A DNA stretch of 8,062 bases from Thiomonas sp. Lineage in GTDB: Bacteria; Pseudomonadota; Gammaproteobacteria; Burkholderiales; Burkholderiaceae. Location of the stretch: contig DAIAZB010000479.1 of NCBI GenBank assembly GCA_027443745.1, positions 1-8,062 of the forward strand. The letters run 5' to 3'. This document shows, piece by piece, positions 1 to 7,197 of the stretch. A program made the translations under genes and the position numbers. Positions within the stretch are counted from its first letter, which is position 1; every line of letters begins with the position of its first letter. The notes under the pieces were generated by a model, which made no database searches, was not told the DNA's origin, and saw only the letters and a program-made list of their open reading frames with translations.

Positions 1-759
1 GGCCACCGGCGCGCGCACGGTCAGCTGTGCCAGCTCCTGCTGCTTGAGGTCGGCCAGCGCCTTGAGCTGGCGCACGCGCTCGCGCTCGGCGGCCATCAGC
101 GAGGCATTGCCCGATTGCAGTTTGGCCAGCCGTTCGCGCTCAAACGCCAGTTGCTGCTGCTTGAGCTGGAAATTGAGCTTCTCGTCCTCGTACTTGAACC
201 GGGGCACGATGCCCTGCGCGGCCAGCGTGGCGTCGGCCTTCAGGTGCATGGCCGCGCTTTCCACCTCGACCTTCATCGACTCGATGCTGGAACGCTGCGC
301 CAGCACCGTGCTCTGCTGGCTCTGCTGCTTGGCCAGCAGGTCGGCCTGCGCGGCGGCATAGTTGGCCAGCGCACTCTGCGCCGCATTGGCCACCTGCGGG
401 TTGGACAGCTTCAGCAAGGGCGCGCCCAGCGCCACCGTCTGTCCCGGCTCGACGTACTTGACCTCGACGATGCCCGAGGCCGGCGCCGCCACCCAGCGCG
501 ACTCCGCCGGCACCAGCTTGCCCGCCGCCTGCACCTGCACCACGAACGGGCCGCGCGTCACCGTGCCCAGCCACACCTCCGAACGCGCCACCTGCGCCAC
601 CCCCGGCGTGGTCAGTTGCCACGCCCACACTGCCAGCACGATCAGTGCGATCGCGCCGGCCAGCGCCCAGGTCAGCCGGCGCCGCCACCACGGCCGCGCC
701 ACCGCCGCGCGGCGCACGTCCATGGTCTCGAACAGGTCCGGGCGCGGGGCGTCATTCAT
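1..759 (-). CDS. HlyD/RND-type periplasmic adaptor (membrane fusion protein), C-terminus beyond window
   Basis: This frame is open from an ATG at 759 to the window edge and gives 253 residues without a stop. An in-frame GTG two codons upstream (765) is an alternative start, better spaced from a GGGA; the choice is uncertain. Residues 1-28 are a short cytoplasmic tail ending in a basic cluster. Residues about 30-48 form one membrane helix. Residues about 65-120 look like the first half of a biotinyl-lipoyl domain, with the SGIVEVKYVEPGQTVALGAPLL pattern split around residues 95-116. Residues about 123-245 are Ala/Gln/Glu/Lys-rich and read as the coiled-coil hairpin. The last residues, LTVRAPVA, begin the return half of the lipoyl domain. 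Such adaptors bridge an inner-membrane transporter to an outer-membrane channel. The gene follows the permease after 87 bases, in the same frame as the permease stop, so it is probably in its operon. The beta-barrel and C-terminus are not visible. Confidence 0.88.
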   Translation of the reverse strand, partial: MNDAPRPDLFETMDVRRAAVARPWWRRRLTWALAGAIALIVLAVWAWQLTTPGVAQVARSEVWLGTVTRGPFVVQVQAAGKLVPAESRWVAAPASGIVEVKYVEPGQTVALGAPLLKLSNPQVANAAQSALANYAAAQADLLAKQQSQQSTVLAQRSSIESMKVEVESAAMHLKADATLAAQGIVPRFKYEDEKLNFQLKQQQLAFERERLAKLQSGNASLMAAERERVRQLKALADLKQQELAQLTVRAPVA

Positions 760-1010
760 CGGCACGGGCAGTCCCTGCTGCGCCCGCGCGACGCGGGCCT
801 GCCGCGCACCCTCGCGCGCTGCGCGTACGGCGTCAAGCGCGGCACCTTACAGCTCATGCAGGCTCTCCGCCGGCTCGGCGCGCGCGGCGCGACGCGCTGG
901 AAAGTGTGCCACCAGGAACACCGCCAGCAGCAGCACGGCCAGCGCGATCCACGTGGCCACGCCAAAGGGCGCCACCTGCGCGCCGGAGAGCAGCGCGAAT
1001 TGCTGCGCCA
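421..1010. repeat. direct repeat, left copy (adaptor head, spacer, permease tail)
   Basis: This stretch matches 4333-4922 at a constant offset of 3912 bases. It covers the first part of the adaptor gene, the 87-base spacer and the end of the permease gene. No insertion or deletion is visible between 431 and 847 versus 4343 and 4759. Counting by eye over 511-640 gives about five differences. Similarity falls to ordinary paralogue level beyond about 935-1010 on one side and fades near 380-420 on the other. Confidence 0.85.
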
Positions 1011-3321
1011 GCCAGGGGGTGAACAGCAGTGTCAGCACGATGGCAATGACGGCCAGTAACACAACGCTGCCGATCACGCTGCCATACAGCCACCCTGGGC
1101 TCGCGCCCAGCGCAGCGGTGATGGCCGTGACGCGCCTTCGCAGTGCGAGATAAAGCCGTACATGCGTAGCGATGCCCGACAACGTGATCGCCCAAGCAAA
1201 CAACGCAATTAGCACGAAAAGCTGTGCCTGACGCGTCTGCGCGCGGGTCAACCGGTCCAGCAGCCGCGGACTTTGCTCGATGTGCGCCACTTGCAGCATT
1301 GATGCCTGACGCTGCAATGCCGCATCCAGCACGTGGCGCAGCGCAGGATGCCGATCGGCTGCAATGAGCGGACGCAAAAGCAACGCACCGCCGACATACG
1401 GGAACACCGAGAAGCCACTGCGGAAATCACTGATGAGCACCGGCACCGCATCGTGGTCGGGACCATCGAGAAAAACCGGCGCGATCACGCCGATGACGCG
1501 CCTGGTGGCTTCACCGTCGTACTGGATGTTTGCACCGACTGCCGCGCGTACGCCGCCGAACAGCGCACGCGCGGTGCCGGCGTCAATCAGCACCGCGTCG
1601 GGCACGATGCGCCGCGTGTCGAATTCGTGGCCGGCCAGCAGATGCACGCCGGCGAGATCAAACCAGCCGGGCGAAGCTACGACCTGATCTACCGATGTCG
1701 TGCGCGTGCCCGCCGTCACCGAAACTGGATTGCGCATGTTCTGTCCCAAGGGCAGCGGCCCGGTCGCCATGCGCGCGCCAGGCTCGATGACACGCACGGT
1801 GCGCTCGAGCGCATCGAACAACAACACCTGCGCCGGCGCACCGTCACCTTTGGCGGGTTGCAGCATTATCATCGTCTGCGCATCGGCCGGCCTGCGCTGC
1901 AGGTTGACGATGGTCATTGGCGAGCGCAGCAGGCCGAGACTGGCATGCTGTTGTTGCCATGCATAATGCACCGACCAGGCGGCGGTACAGCTCACGACCG
2001 ACGCCAGCAGCACCTCGACGGCCAGAACCAGCAGTCCGATGTTGCGGTCGCTGCGCGAGACCGTCAGCCGCGCGTCGCCATCAAGCTGCTCGCGGCGCCG
2101 CAGCATCAGCAGCGGCAGCGATTCGACCAGCACCACGATCACCAGCGCCAGCGGCAACGCCCACATCAGGTTTGCACCCAACGCCGACAAGCCCAGACGC
2201 GCGAGCCCTGGATCGCCGGCGCCGGCCAGATGGCGCAGCAACAACGCACCGCCGACGCCGAACAGCCCGCTCGCAAGCAGCAACACGACCGCCATGCCGG
2301 ATGTGCGCAACACATAGCGTCGCTGCAAAAACGCACGCGTGGCTCCCAGCACACGCTCCAGTTGCAGCACATGACGACCGCGCACCAGCGCCAACCAGCG
2401 CAACGTGAAGATGTTGATCGCAGCCAGCACCAGCGCCGCCAGCGCCAGACTCAGATACAGCGCGCTGCGCTGCGCCTGGCGCGCCTGCGCGAGCGGCGAT
2501 TCCGAATACGGCGCGGCCACGACCAGCCCCGTCTCGTCCTTGCCGCGCGCGGCCGCGGGCAGGCGCTGCCAGGCACCTTGCAGCACCGTATCCAGTTGTG
2601 CCCGCGACATGCCCGCCGGTGCGCTAAACACACCCGGCATTCCGGCGATGCTGAAAGCGATTGCGCCATTGTGCGGATGTTTGCCCTCGCACATCGGGAA
2701 GTGCGCGCCGTTGAGTTCGGGCAAGAACAGTAACGGCGCCCAGGCGTGCGCGGACTGCTGCGCCTGCAAGCCGTGGAAGCCATCAGCTACCACGCTGATC
2801 ACCTGCAATGTGGTTCCTGTCGTACGGCCATGCGCCATCATCTGCACGCTGCGCCCGATGGCCTGTGCGGATGACCCGAACAGTTGCGCGGCGACACCTG
2901 CCGCCAGCACGATCACCGGCCGGCAATCGGCCACGTCTTCAGGCCGCAGCGACCGCCCCGCCACGACGGGAACGTGCAGCGTGCGCAGATAGTCGCCGGT
3001 GGCCAGTTCCGCCTGCGTGCGTACCACCGACCCCGCACCCGAGGCACTGCGCAACTGCACCTCCTGCCCAATCACCATGGCCGCGCGGACATCAGACGGC
3101 AACACGCGATCGATCTGCGCCACGACCGCACTGTTCATCGAAAAACTCGGCCCGGTGCTGCGTTGCACCCCCAGCGCGTAGTAGCGGTAGCCAGGCCCGC
3201 TGCCGGGGATATGCGCGTCATCGAGCACGCGCACACTAGCAAACGCCAGCGCGGCCGCAGCCAGTGCCGATGCAAGCAGGGCATAACCCAGCACATGCAC
3301 CCATGACGCCCAGCTACGCAT
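847..3321 (-). CDS. MacB/FtsX-family ABC transporter permease with duplicated permease unit (left-hand copy)
   Basis: A protein of 824 residues from the ATG at 3321. I chose this start because AAGGA lies eight bases upstream; earlier in-frame starts (ATG 3327, ATG 3339, TTG 3357) are less well placed. One N-terminal helix (about 9-30) precedes a MacB-like periplasmic domain (about 35-275). Three helices follow (about 288-308, 343-363, 386-407), then a second helix-domain-three-helix unit (helices about 427-450, 700-722, 747-768, 786-808). Both halves carry the FtsX coupling-type motif: RVLGATRAFL near 323 and ALGASPGWLYG near 737. The C-terminus PARRAARAEPAESLHEL matches the usual PAxRAARxxPxxAL ending of the family. 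The protein probably works as an inner-membrane mechanotransmission permease with the downstream adaptor. The double-FtsX layout recalls the duplicated orphan permeases (ADOP). No ATPase domain is present in the protein. The substrate is unknown. Confidence 0.9.
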   Translation of the reverse strand: MRSWASWVHVLGYALLASALAAAALAFASVRVLDDAHIPGSGPGYRYYALGVQRSTGPSFSMNSAVVAQIDRVLPSDVRAAMVIGQEVQLRSASGAGSVVRTQAELATGDYLRTLHVPVVAGRSLRPEDVADCRPVIVLAAGVAAQLFGSSAQAIGRSVQMMAHGRTTGTTLQVISVVADGFHGLQAQQSAHAWAPLLFLPELNGAHFPMCEGKHPHNGAIAFSIAGMPGVFSAPAGMSRAQLDTVLQGAWQRLPAAARGKDETGLVVAAPYSESPLAQARQAQRSALYLSLALAALVLAAINIFTLRWLALVRGRHVLQLERVLGATRAFLQRRYVLRTSGMAVVLLLASGLFGVGGALLLRHLAGAGDPGLARLGLSALGANLMWALPLALVIVVLVESLPLLMLRRREQLDGDARLTVSRSDRNIGLLVLAVEVLLASVVSCTAAWSVHYAWQQQHASLGLLRSPMTIVNLQRRPADAQTMIMLQPAKGDGAPAQVLLFDALERTVRVIEPGARMATGPLPLGQNMRNPVSVTAGTRTTSVDQVVASPGWFDLAGVHLLAGHEFDTRRIVPDAVLIDAGTARALFGGVRAAVGANIQYDGEATRRVIGVIAPVFLDGPDHDAVPVLISDFRSGFSVFPYVGGALLLRPLIAADRHPALRHVLDAALQRQASMLQVAHIEQSPRLLDRLTRAQTRQAQLFVLIALFAWAITLSGIATHVRLYLALRRRVTAITAALGASPGWLYGSVIGSVVLLAVIAIVLTLLFTPWLAQQFALLSGAQVAPFGVATWIALAVLLLAVFLVAHFPARRAARAEPAESLHEL

Positions 3322-3403
3322 GGCCATTTTCCTTCCCATGGGGTACTGCGTTCCCAAATCACGATCGTGTCGGCAAACGCCTCACGCGCGAGCGGTCGCT
3401 GTC

Positions 3404-3982
3404 TCATTCCCCTGTCGACAACGCTCCGGTGTGCACGGCCACCACCCCGTGAGTTTGCGTGAAGGTGAACGCGAACGCCAGTTTGATGGCGATCGGCGTG
3501 ACCTTTGCGCCTTCCGCATCGCAGTCATTGCCTTTCGCATAAGCATCCACGCCCATTTGGAACGTGCAAACCACGGCGGGGTGAAACCGCCACTGCATCA
3601 CGGCGTCGCGTGCAGCCACCTCGAAAGCCGGCGCCACCGCCTTCGCGCTGGCCGGACAACCTGGCATGGCGTACAGAGGACGACTCGCGTACACGAGCCC
3701 ATGCGCGTCTATTTCGATCTCCAGGCAGACGATCTGCTCGCCCATCTTGCGTGACACCCAGGCTGCCGGATAGACCGGCGCGGGCTGGGCGATCGACTCT
3801 CCGAGCACGATCTTCTCGTTGCGCGGCAACTCATAGCCCTGCGCGCCGGGCGGAATGAACACCTGGAAGCTCGTATCGACCTGCGCGACTGGACCAGGTC
3901 GGCTTACAGCCGCACATGCAGCCATGAGCAACGGCAAAAGAAATGGCAATGCCGAACTCACACATTTCTTCAGCAGCCGCAT
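3404..3982 (-). CDS. lipoprotein with TonB C-terminal-like domain
   Basis: The start is the ATG at 3982, preceded by a very strong GGAGGAG four bases upstream; the open frame extends 51 codons further, but that part looks non-coding. The product has 192 residues. Residues 1-22 form a lipoprotein signal peptide (RLLKK, hydrophobic core, then MAAC), with Cys23 as the probable lipid anchor; Met at -3 is not the usual Leu. Residues about 65-175 follow the TonB C-terminal pattern: PVYPAAW, then EIEIDAHGLV, then AARDAVMQWRFHPAV near 123-137, then a closing strand KLAFAFTF. TonB proteins normally have an N-terminal inner-membrane helix and a proline-rich span. This one has neither, so it is more likely a periplasmic or membrane-attached TonB-fold protein than an energy transducer. 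Four cysteines (86, 109, 139, 154) could pair. It lies 82 bases before the permease at 3321 and may share its transcript. Confidence 0.75.
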   Translation of the reverse strand: MRLLKKCVSSALPFLLPLLMAACAAVSRPGPVAQVDTSFQVFIPPGAQGYELPRNEKIVLGESIAQPAPVYPAAWVSRKMGEQIVCLEIEIDAHGLVYASRPLYAMPGCPASAKAVAPAFEVAARDAVMQWRFHPAVVCTFQMGVDAYAKGNDCDAEGAKVTPIAIKLAFAFTFTQTHGVVAVHTGALSTGE

Positions 3983-4001
3983 CCCGCTCCTCCAGACGAA
4001 A

Positions 4002-4034
4002 CTGCGCGTGGCGATAGACGATCGCCACGCGCAG
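4002..4034 (-). terminator. perfect 14-bp hairpin between the small secreted protein and the lipoprotein gene
   Basis: CTGCGCGTGGCGAT (4002-4015) and its exact reverse complement (4021-4034) flank a five-base loop. The hairpin begins six bases after the stop of the gene at 4041-4220. On the minus strand TTTCGTCT follows, which is a poor U-tract, and the GGAGGAG ribosome binding site comes a few bases later. It could be a weak intrinsic terminator, an attenuator, or an mRNA-stabilising or processing structure that sets the ratio of the two neighbouring products. The structure is seen directly; its role is inferred. Confidence 0.45.
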
Positions 4035-4040
4035 AATGGT

Positions 4041-4220
4041 TCACGCACCCGTTCCCTTCGATGACGTGCGCACACAACTGACCACACCACCGTGTGCCGT
4101 GCAACTCCATCCCGGGGGAGATGGAACCGGTCCATCCGGGAGTGACGGTGGCGTATCAGCCCACGCCATCGAACTCACTGCAAGCATCAGTGCTACTCCT
4201 ACCTTCATCATGATCTTCAT
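4041..4220 (-). CDS. small secreted protein of 59 residues with signal peptide and two cysteines
   Basis: ATG at 4220 to TGA at 4041-4043. An AAGGGGAA purine stretch lies a few bases before the ATG and could serve as the ribosome binding site; in-frame ATGs at 4211 and 4208 are alternatives. Residues 1-21 are a clear Sec signal peptide: MKIMMK, a hydrophobic core VGVALMLAV, and SSMAWA followed by Asp22, which fits type I cleavage after AWA. The mature part is only about 38 residues. It opens with a Pro-rich stretch (PPSLPDGPVPSPPGW), then carries two cysteines nine residues apart (40 and 49) with a GG between them, which could form one disulphide loop, and ends in a Ser/Lys/Thr/Gly tail. I do not recognise the family. 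It stands just upstream of the TonB-like lipoprotein gene. It is not obviously a graspetide precursor, because it has a Sec signal and lacks a Thr/Ser plus Glu/Asp core repeat. Confidence 0.65.
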   Translation of the reverse strand: MKIMMKVGVALMLAVSSMAWADTPPSLPDGPVPSPPGWSCTAHGGVVSCVRTSSKGTGA

Positions 4221-4291
4221 GATCGTTCCCCTTGATGCCCCCCTGCCGCTACAGAATGCCCGCAGCCCCCCCCCTCCCCGTCAAGCGACTA

Positions 4292-4671
4292 CGCGGATCG
4301 GCTACGTGCGGATTGGAGAGTTTCAGCAGCGGCGCGCCCCGCGCCACCGTCTACCCGGGCTCGACGTACTTGTGCTCGACGATGCCGGAGGCCGGCGCCG
4401 CCACCCAGCGCGACTCCGCCGGCACCAGCTTGCCCGCCGCCTGCACCTGCACCACGAACGGACCGCGCGTCACCGTGCCCAGCCACACCTCCGAGCGCGC
4501 CACCTGCGCCACGCCCGGCGTGGTCAGTTGCCACGCCCACACCGCCAGCGCGATCAGTGCGATCGCGCCGGCCAGCGCCCAGGTCAGCCGGTGCCACCAC
4601 CACGGCCGCGCCACCGCCGCGCGGCGCACGTCCATGGTCTCGAACAGGTCCGGGCGCGGGGCGTCATTCAT
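4292..4671 (-). pseudogene. truncated HlyD/RND-type adaptor, right-hand copy, with internal TAG
   Basis: From the ATG at 4671 the frame encodes the same N-terminus as the adaptor at 1-759: cytoplasmic tail, membrane helix about 30-48, then the lipoyl-like part. Codon 107, CAG (Gln) in the intact copy, is TAG here (4351-4353). Beyond the stop, the same frame still reads TVARGAPLLKLSNPHVAD, clearly matching TVALGAPLLKLSNPQVAN of the intact copy. Homology then ends near 4292, so the coiled coil, barrel and C-terminus are gone. The 106-residue product would contain the anchor and part of the lipoyl fold only and could hardly work as an adaptor. An in-frame GTG at 4695 would lengthen the head by eight residues. 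It lies 87 bases after its permease, exactly as in the intact module. Confidence 0.85.
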
Positions 4672-4922
4672 CGGCACAGGCAGTCCCTGCAGCACCCGCG
4701 CGGCACGGGCCTGCCGCGCACCCTCGCGCGCTGCGCGTACGGCGTCAAGCGCGACACCTTACAGTTCATGCAGGCTCTCCGCCGGCTCCGCACGCGCGGC
4801 GCGGCGCGCTGGGAAATGCGCCACCAGGAACACCGCCAGCAGCAGCACCGTCAGCGCGAGCCAGGTCGCCGCACCGTAGGGCACCACCTGCGCGCCGGAC
4901 AGCAGCGCGTATTGCGTGGCCA
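4333..4922. repeat. direct repeat, right copy (adaptor head, spacer, permease tail)
   Basis: This is the partner of 421-1010, in the same orientation, 3912 bases further right. It includes the truncated adaptor, the spacer and the permease tail. Weaker homology to the left copy reaches about 4292. Immediately beyond lies a tract of nine C residues (4266-4274), a plausible deletion or rearrangement junction. Confidence 0.85.
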
Positions 4923-7197
4923 GCCACGGCACCAGCAGCAAGGCGATGATCGCGCCAATGCCGGCCACCGCCAGCGTGCCCAGGATCACGCCGAAATAGG
5001 TCCGCCGCGGCGTCGCGCCCAGTGCGCTTTCGATGGCCAGCAGGCGCCGGCGCTGCACCAGAGAAAGGCGCAACAGCGCCACTATGCCGGACAGCGCGAT
5101 GACCCAGGCCAACAGTGCGATGACGGTGAACACGCGCGACTCGGCTATCTGATGGGCCGCAAGCCAGTTGCGTGTCTGTGTCACACTGCGGACGCTCTGT
5201 ACAGCCAGCCCAGCGTGCTCGCGTTCAAAGAGTGACGTTAAACGTTCGCGCAACTGCACACGCTGTTGTGAGCTAAGTTCAGATGCGACTATCAAGCTGT
5301 GTGAACTGCCGATCAAATGAAGCGGAGAACTGCGCAAATCGTAAAACACTACTGGACATACATCACTCTTCAGGCCGTTCATATACACAGGCGCAACTAC
5401 ACCAACTATGCGCTGAGGATCCGCCGAATAGGCAGGGGTCCAAACGCTCTGACCAACAGCAGCTAGTGGCGAGCCAAATAACCTGTTAGCCAAACGAGCA
5501 TCCAACAGGATCTGATCTCTACCAGTACCAATATTCCGAAAACCGCTACCGGCGACAATAGTCACACGACTAGCATTCAGCCAGCCAGGAGTCGCCCAAT
5601 AGCCGCAAGCCTTAATACTTGTCGTACCAACACTAACCGAGCCTGGAAACACATCATCATTCCCTGGGTGAACGGGCGGGCCAATGCCAGATTCCGCGCC
5701 ACTAACCGTTCGCCGAACTTCAGCTGCGACGCTTCGCATCACCAGAATATTCGCCGCTCGAGTCATGCGATTTTGGCCCAAATCTAGGCTATTACTAGAT
5801 GCTAGCTCAAAAATTGTCGCCGGGCGGCTGAAGAACCCAATTTCTTCATGCGCACTCCGCCAAGCGAAAACAACGGCCCATACTGCTAGAACGCTCATTA
5901 CCATACCAAGAGCTACTTCACAAATCAATAACATAGCCCCGAAAGCACGATCGCCTGGGGAGCCTGGCGCACTACGCGGATTATCCAAACCCTCCCGCGA
6001 TAGAAGAATTTGCAATGGCAACAGCTGCACAATGGCAGCAAGGATGACAACAATCGGCAATGTCCTGAGCAACGGAATTAATAGCGAACTTGCGTTAAGT
6101 ACGCTCGACAAGCTCGGGACCAAATGTCGTAAAACCACGACCCCAAATACCGTCAAGAGCAGCACTGCACTTCCGAGCCAGAATATCGTCGCAAGACTGG
6201 CCTGAGCGTATCTGAGCATCATGTGACTACGACGAGCACCCAACACCCGTTCCATGTACAACGTTGGGCGCCGGCTTAGGTAACGCAACCAACCCATCAA
6301 CACCAGATTTATCGAAGATAGTATGAAGGTCGCAAGTGAAAGGCCAAACGCCAAACTGATGCGATGGCTCAAGACTTCCTGGGAATCAGGTTGAGGCGAG
6401 TAGGGCTGGGCGGTAGCAAGTCCAACTGCGAAACTGGGGAGGATGCCCTTCGCATTACGGAATAACTGGCTTAACAACGTTTGAAGTTGTGCATCCGAAG
6501 TAGCGTTTGGAACGCTCAACACTGCGGTTGTGCCGCTAAAGACATATTCATCGAACATATTGGTAGTCGGGAGTCCTTTGGGCCACGCTCCGTGTGCCAG
6601 TGGAATCATCAGCGTGTAAGGAGCCCAGACGGTCGCAGTCGCGCCACCATATTTTGTCCATAGCCCCTTAAACTTGTCGGAAATGACGCCAACTACCTTA
6701 AGCTTGAAGCCCTTGGAAGTGTAAATATCTCTATTTACAGCTGAGCAAGCGTCACCGAACAATTTAGTCGCCACGGAGCGAGAGAGAACCGCCACCGATG
6801 CACCAATGCGCTGATCCTGCAGCGTGATCAGACGTCCGCACAACGGAGTTAGATGCAGTGCCTCTGAGTAACGCCCTACTACGAGCTCTACCTTCGTAGC
6901 AACTGCATTTCTGCCAGGCCGCCTTGAAATGTTTATACGTTCGCGCACTGAAGTCGCGAGGCCAAGATTCGTGGGCATTATTGGCTGCAAATTTACCACG
7001 CTATCGCTCCCGAGGGACGAGAAACTCACACCGGAGTGTGTCGCCAATCCAATAGCCAGGTATTTGTACCCAGGCCCTGCCCCTTGCAGATGAGGAGAGT
7101 TCCAAGCGCCAAGAACTACAAACGAAACGACTAACGCGGCTGCAGAAACCGCTTCTAGAAAGAATACAACCACCTTCAACCCGTTGAGTCTATGCAC
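4759..7197 (-). CDS. MacB/FtsX-family ABC transporter permease with duplicated permease unit (right-hand copy, mosaic)
   Basis: A protein of 812 residues starting at GTG 7197, with GAGGG about eight bases upstream; an in-frame TAG lies 24 bases before the GTG, so no longer start is possible. The layout parallels the permease at 847-3321: helix about 9-31, periplasmic domain about 35-275, helices about 278-302, 335-357 and 373-398, then helix about 419-445, a second periplasmic domain, and helices about 687-709, 735-757 and 775-795. The coupling-type motifs are RVLGARRSHM near 317 and ALGATPRRTY near 725. Periplasmic signatures such as GAGPGYKY and TPGWLNASRVTIVAG also match the other copy. 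The last 29 residues are identical to the other permease, although the rest is clearly diverged. Codons up to about residue 650 are more AT-rich than the GC-rich tail, which suggests recombination. Its own adaptor is broken, so it may depend on the other one or be a leftover. The substrate is unknown. Confidence 0.88.
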   Translation of the reverse strand: MHRLNGLKVVVFFLEAVSAAALVVSFVVLGAWNSPHLQGAGPGYKYLAIGLATHSGVSFSSLGSDSVVNLQPIMPTNLGLATSVRERINISRRPGRNAVATKVELVVGRYSEALHLTPLCGRLITLQDQRIGASVAVLSRSVATKLFGDACSAVNRDIYTSKGFKLKVVGVISDKFKGLWTKYGGATATVWAPYTLMIPLAHGAWPKGLPTTNMFDEYVFSGTTAVLSVPNATSDAQLQTLLSQLFRNAKGILPSFAVGLATAQPYSPQPDSQEVLSHRISLAFGLSLATFILSSINLVLMGWLRYLSRRPTLYMERVLGARRSHMMLRYAQASLATIFWLGSAVLLLTVFGVVVLRHLVPSLSSVLNASSLLIPLLRTLPIVVILAAIVQLLPLQILLSREGLDNPRSAPGSPGDRAFGAMLLICEVALGMVMSVLAVWAVVFAWRSAHEEIGFFSRPATIFELASSNSLDLGQNRMTRAANILVMRSVAAEVRRTVSGAESGIGPPVHPGNDDVFPGSVSVGTTSIKACGYWATPGWLNASRVTIVAGSGFRNIGTGRDQILLDARLANRLFGSPLAAVGQSVWTPAYSADPQRIVGVVAPVYMNGLKSDVCPVVFYDLRSSPLHLIGSSHSLIVASELSSQQRVQLRERLTSLFEREHAGLAVQSVRSVTQTRNWLAAHQIAESRVFTVIALLAWVIALSGIVALLRLSLVQRRRLLAIESALGATPRRTYFGVILGTLAVAGIGAIIALLLVPWLATQYALLSGAQVVPYGAATWLALTVLLLAVFLVAHFPARRAARAEPAESLHEL

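Noticed and set aside
1333..2733. 466-codon open frame on the plus strand
   Set aside because: It is rich in Arg, His and Gln, has no domain character and lies antisense to the permease at 847-3321; it is a shadow of high GC content.
3322..3357. Longer start of the left permease at TTG 3357 or ATG 3339
   Set aside because: No ribosome binding site precedes them, while AAGGA is correctly spaced before the ATG at 3321.
3983..4135. 51-codon N-terminal extension of the TonB-like lipoprotein
   Set aside because: It would bury the lipoprotein signal peptide, overlaps the small secreted gene and hairpin, and the GGAGGAG site clearly selects 3982.
4107..4141. Imperfect inverted repeat TCCCGG...CCGGGA with GATGG/CCATC
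   Set aside because: It lies inside the small secreted protein's coding sequence, needs a bulge, and is explained by Pro/Gly codons.
4036..5235. 399-codon open frame on the plus strand
   Set aside because: It is antisense to the adaptor remnant, the small secreted protein and the permease tail, and has the same Arg/His-rich non-protein composition. A frame with the same HPARLRRHQLARRLHLH-type reading occurs at 115-1059 because the two regions are duplicated.
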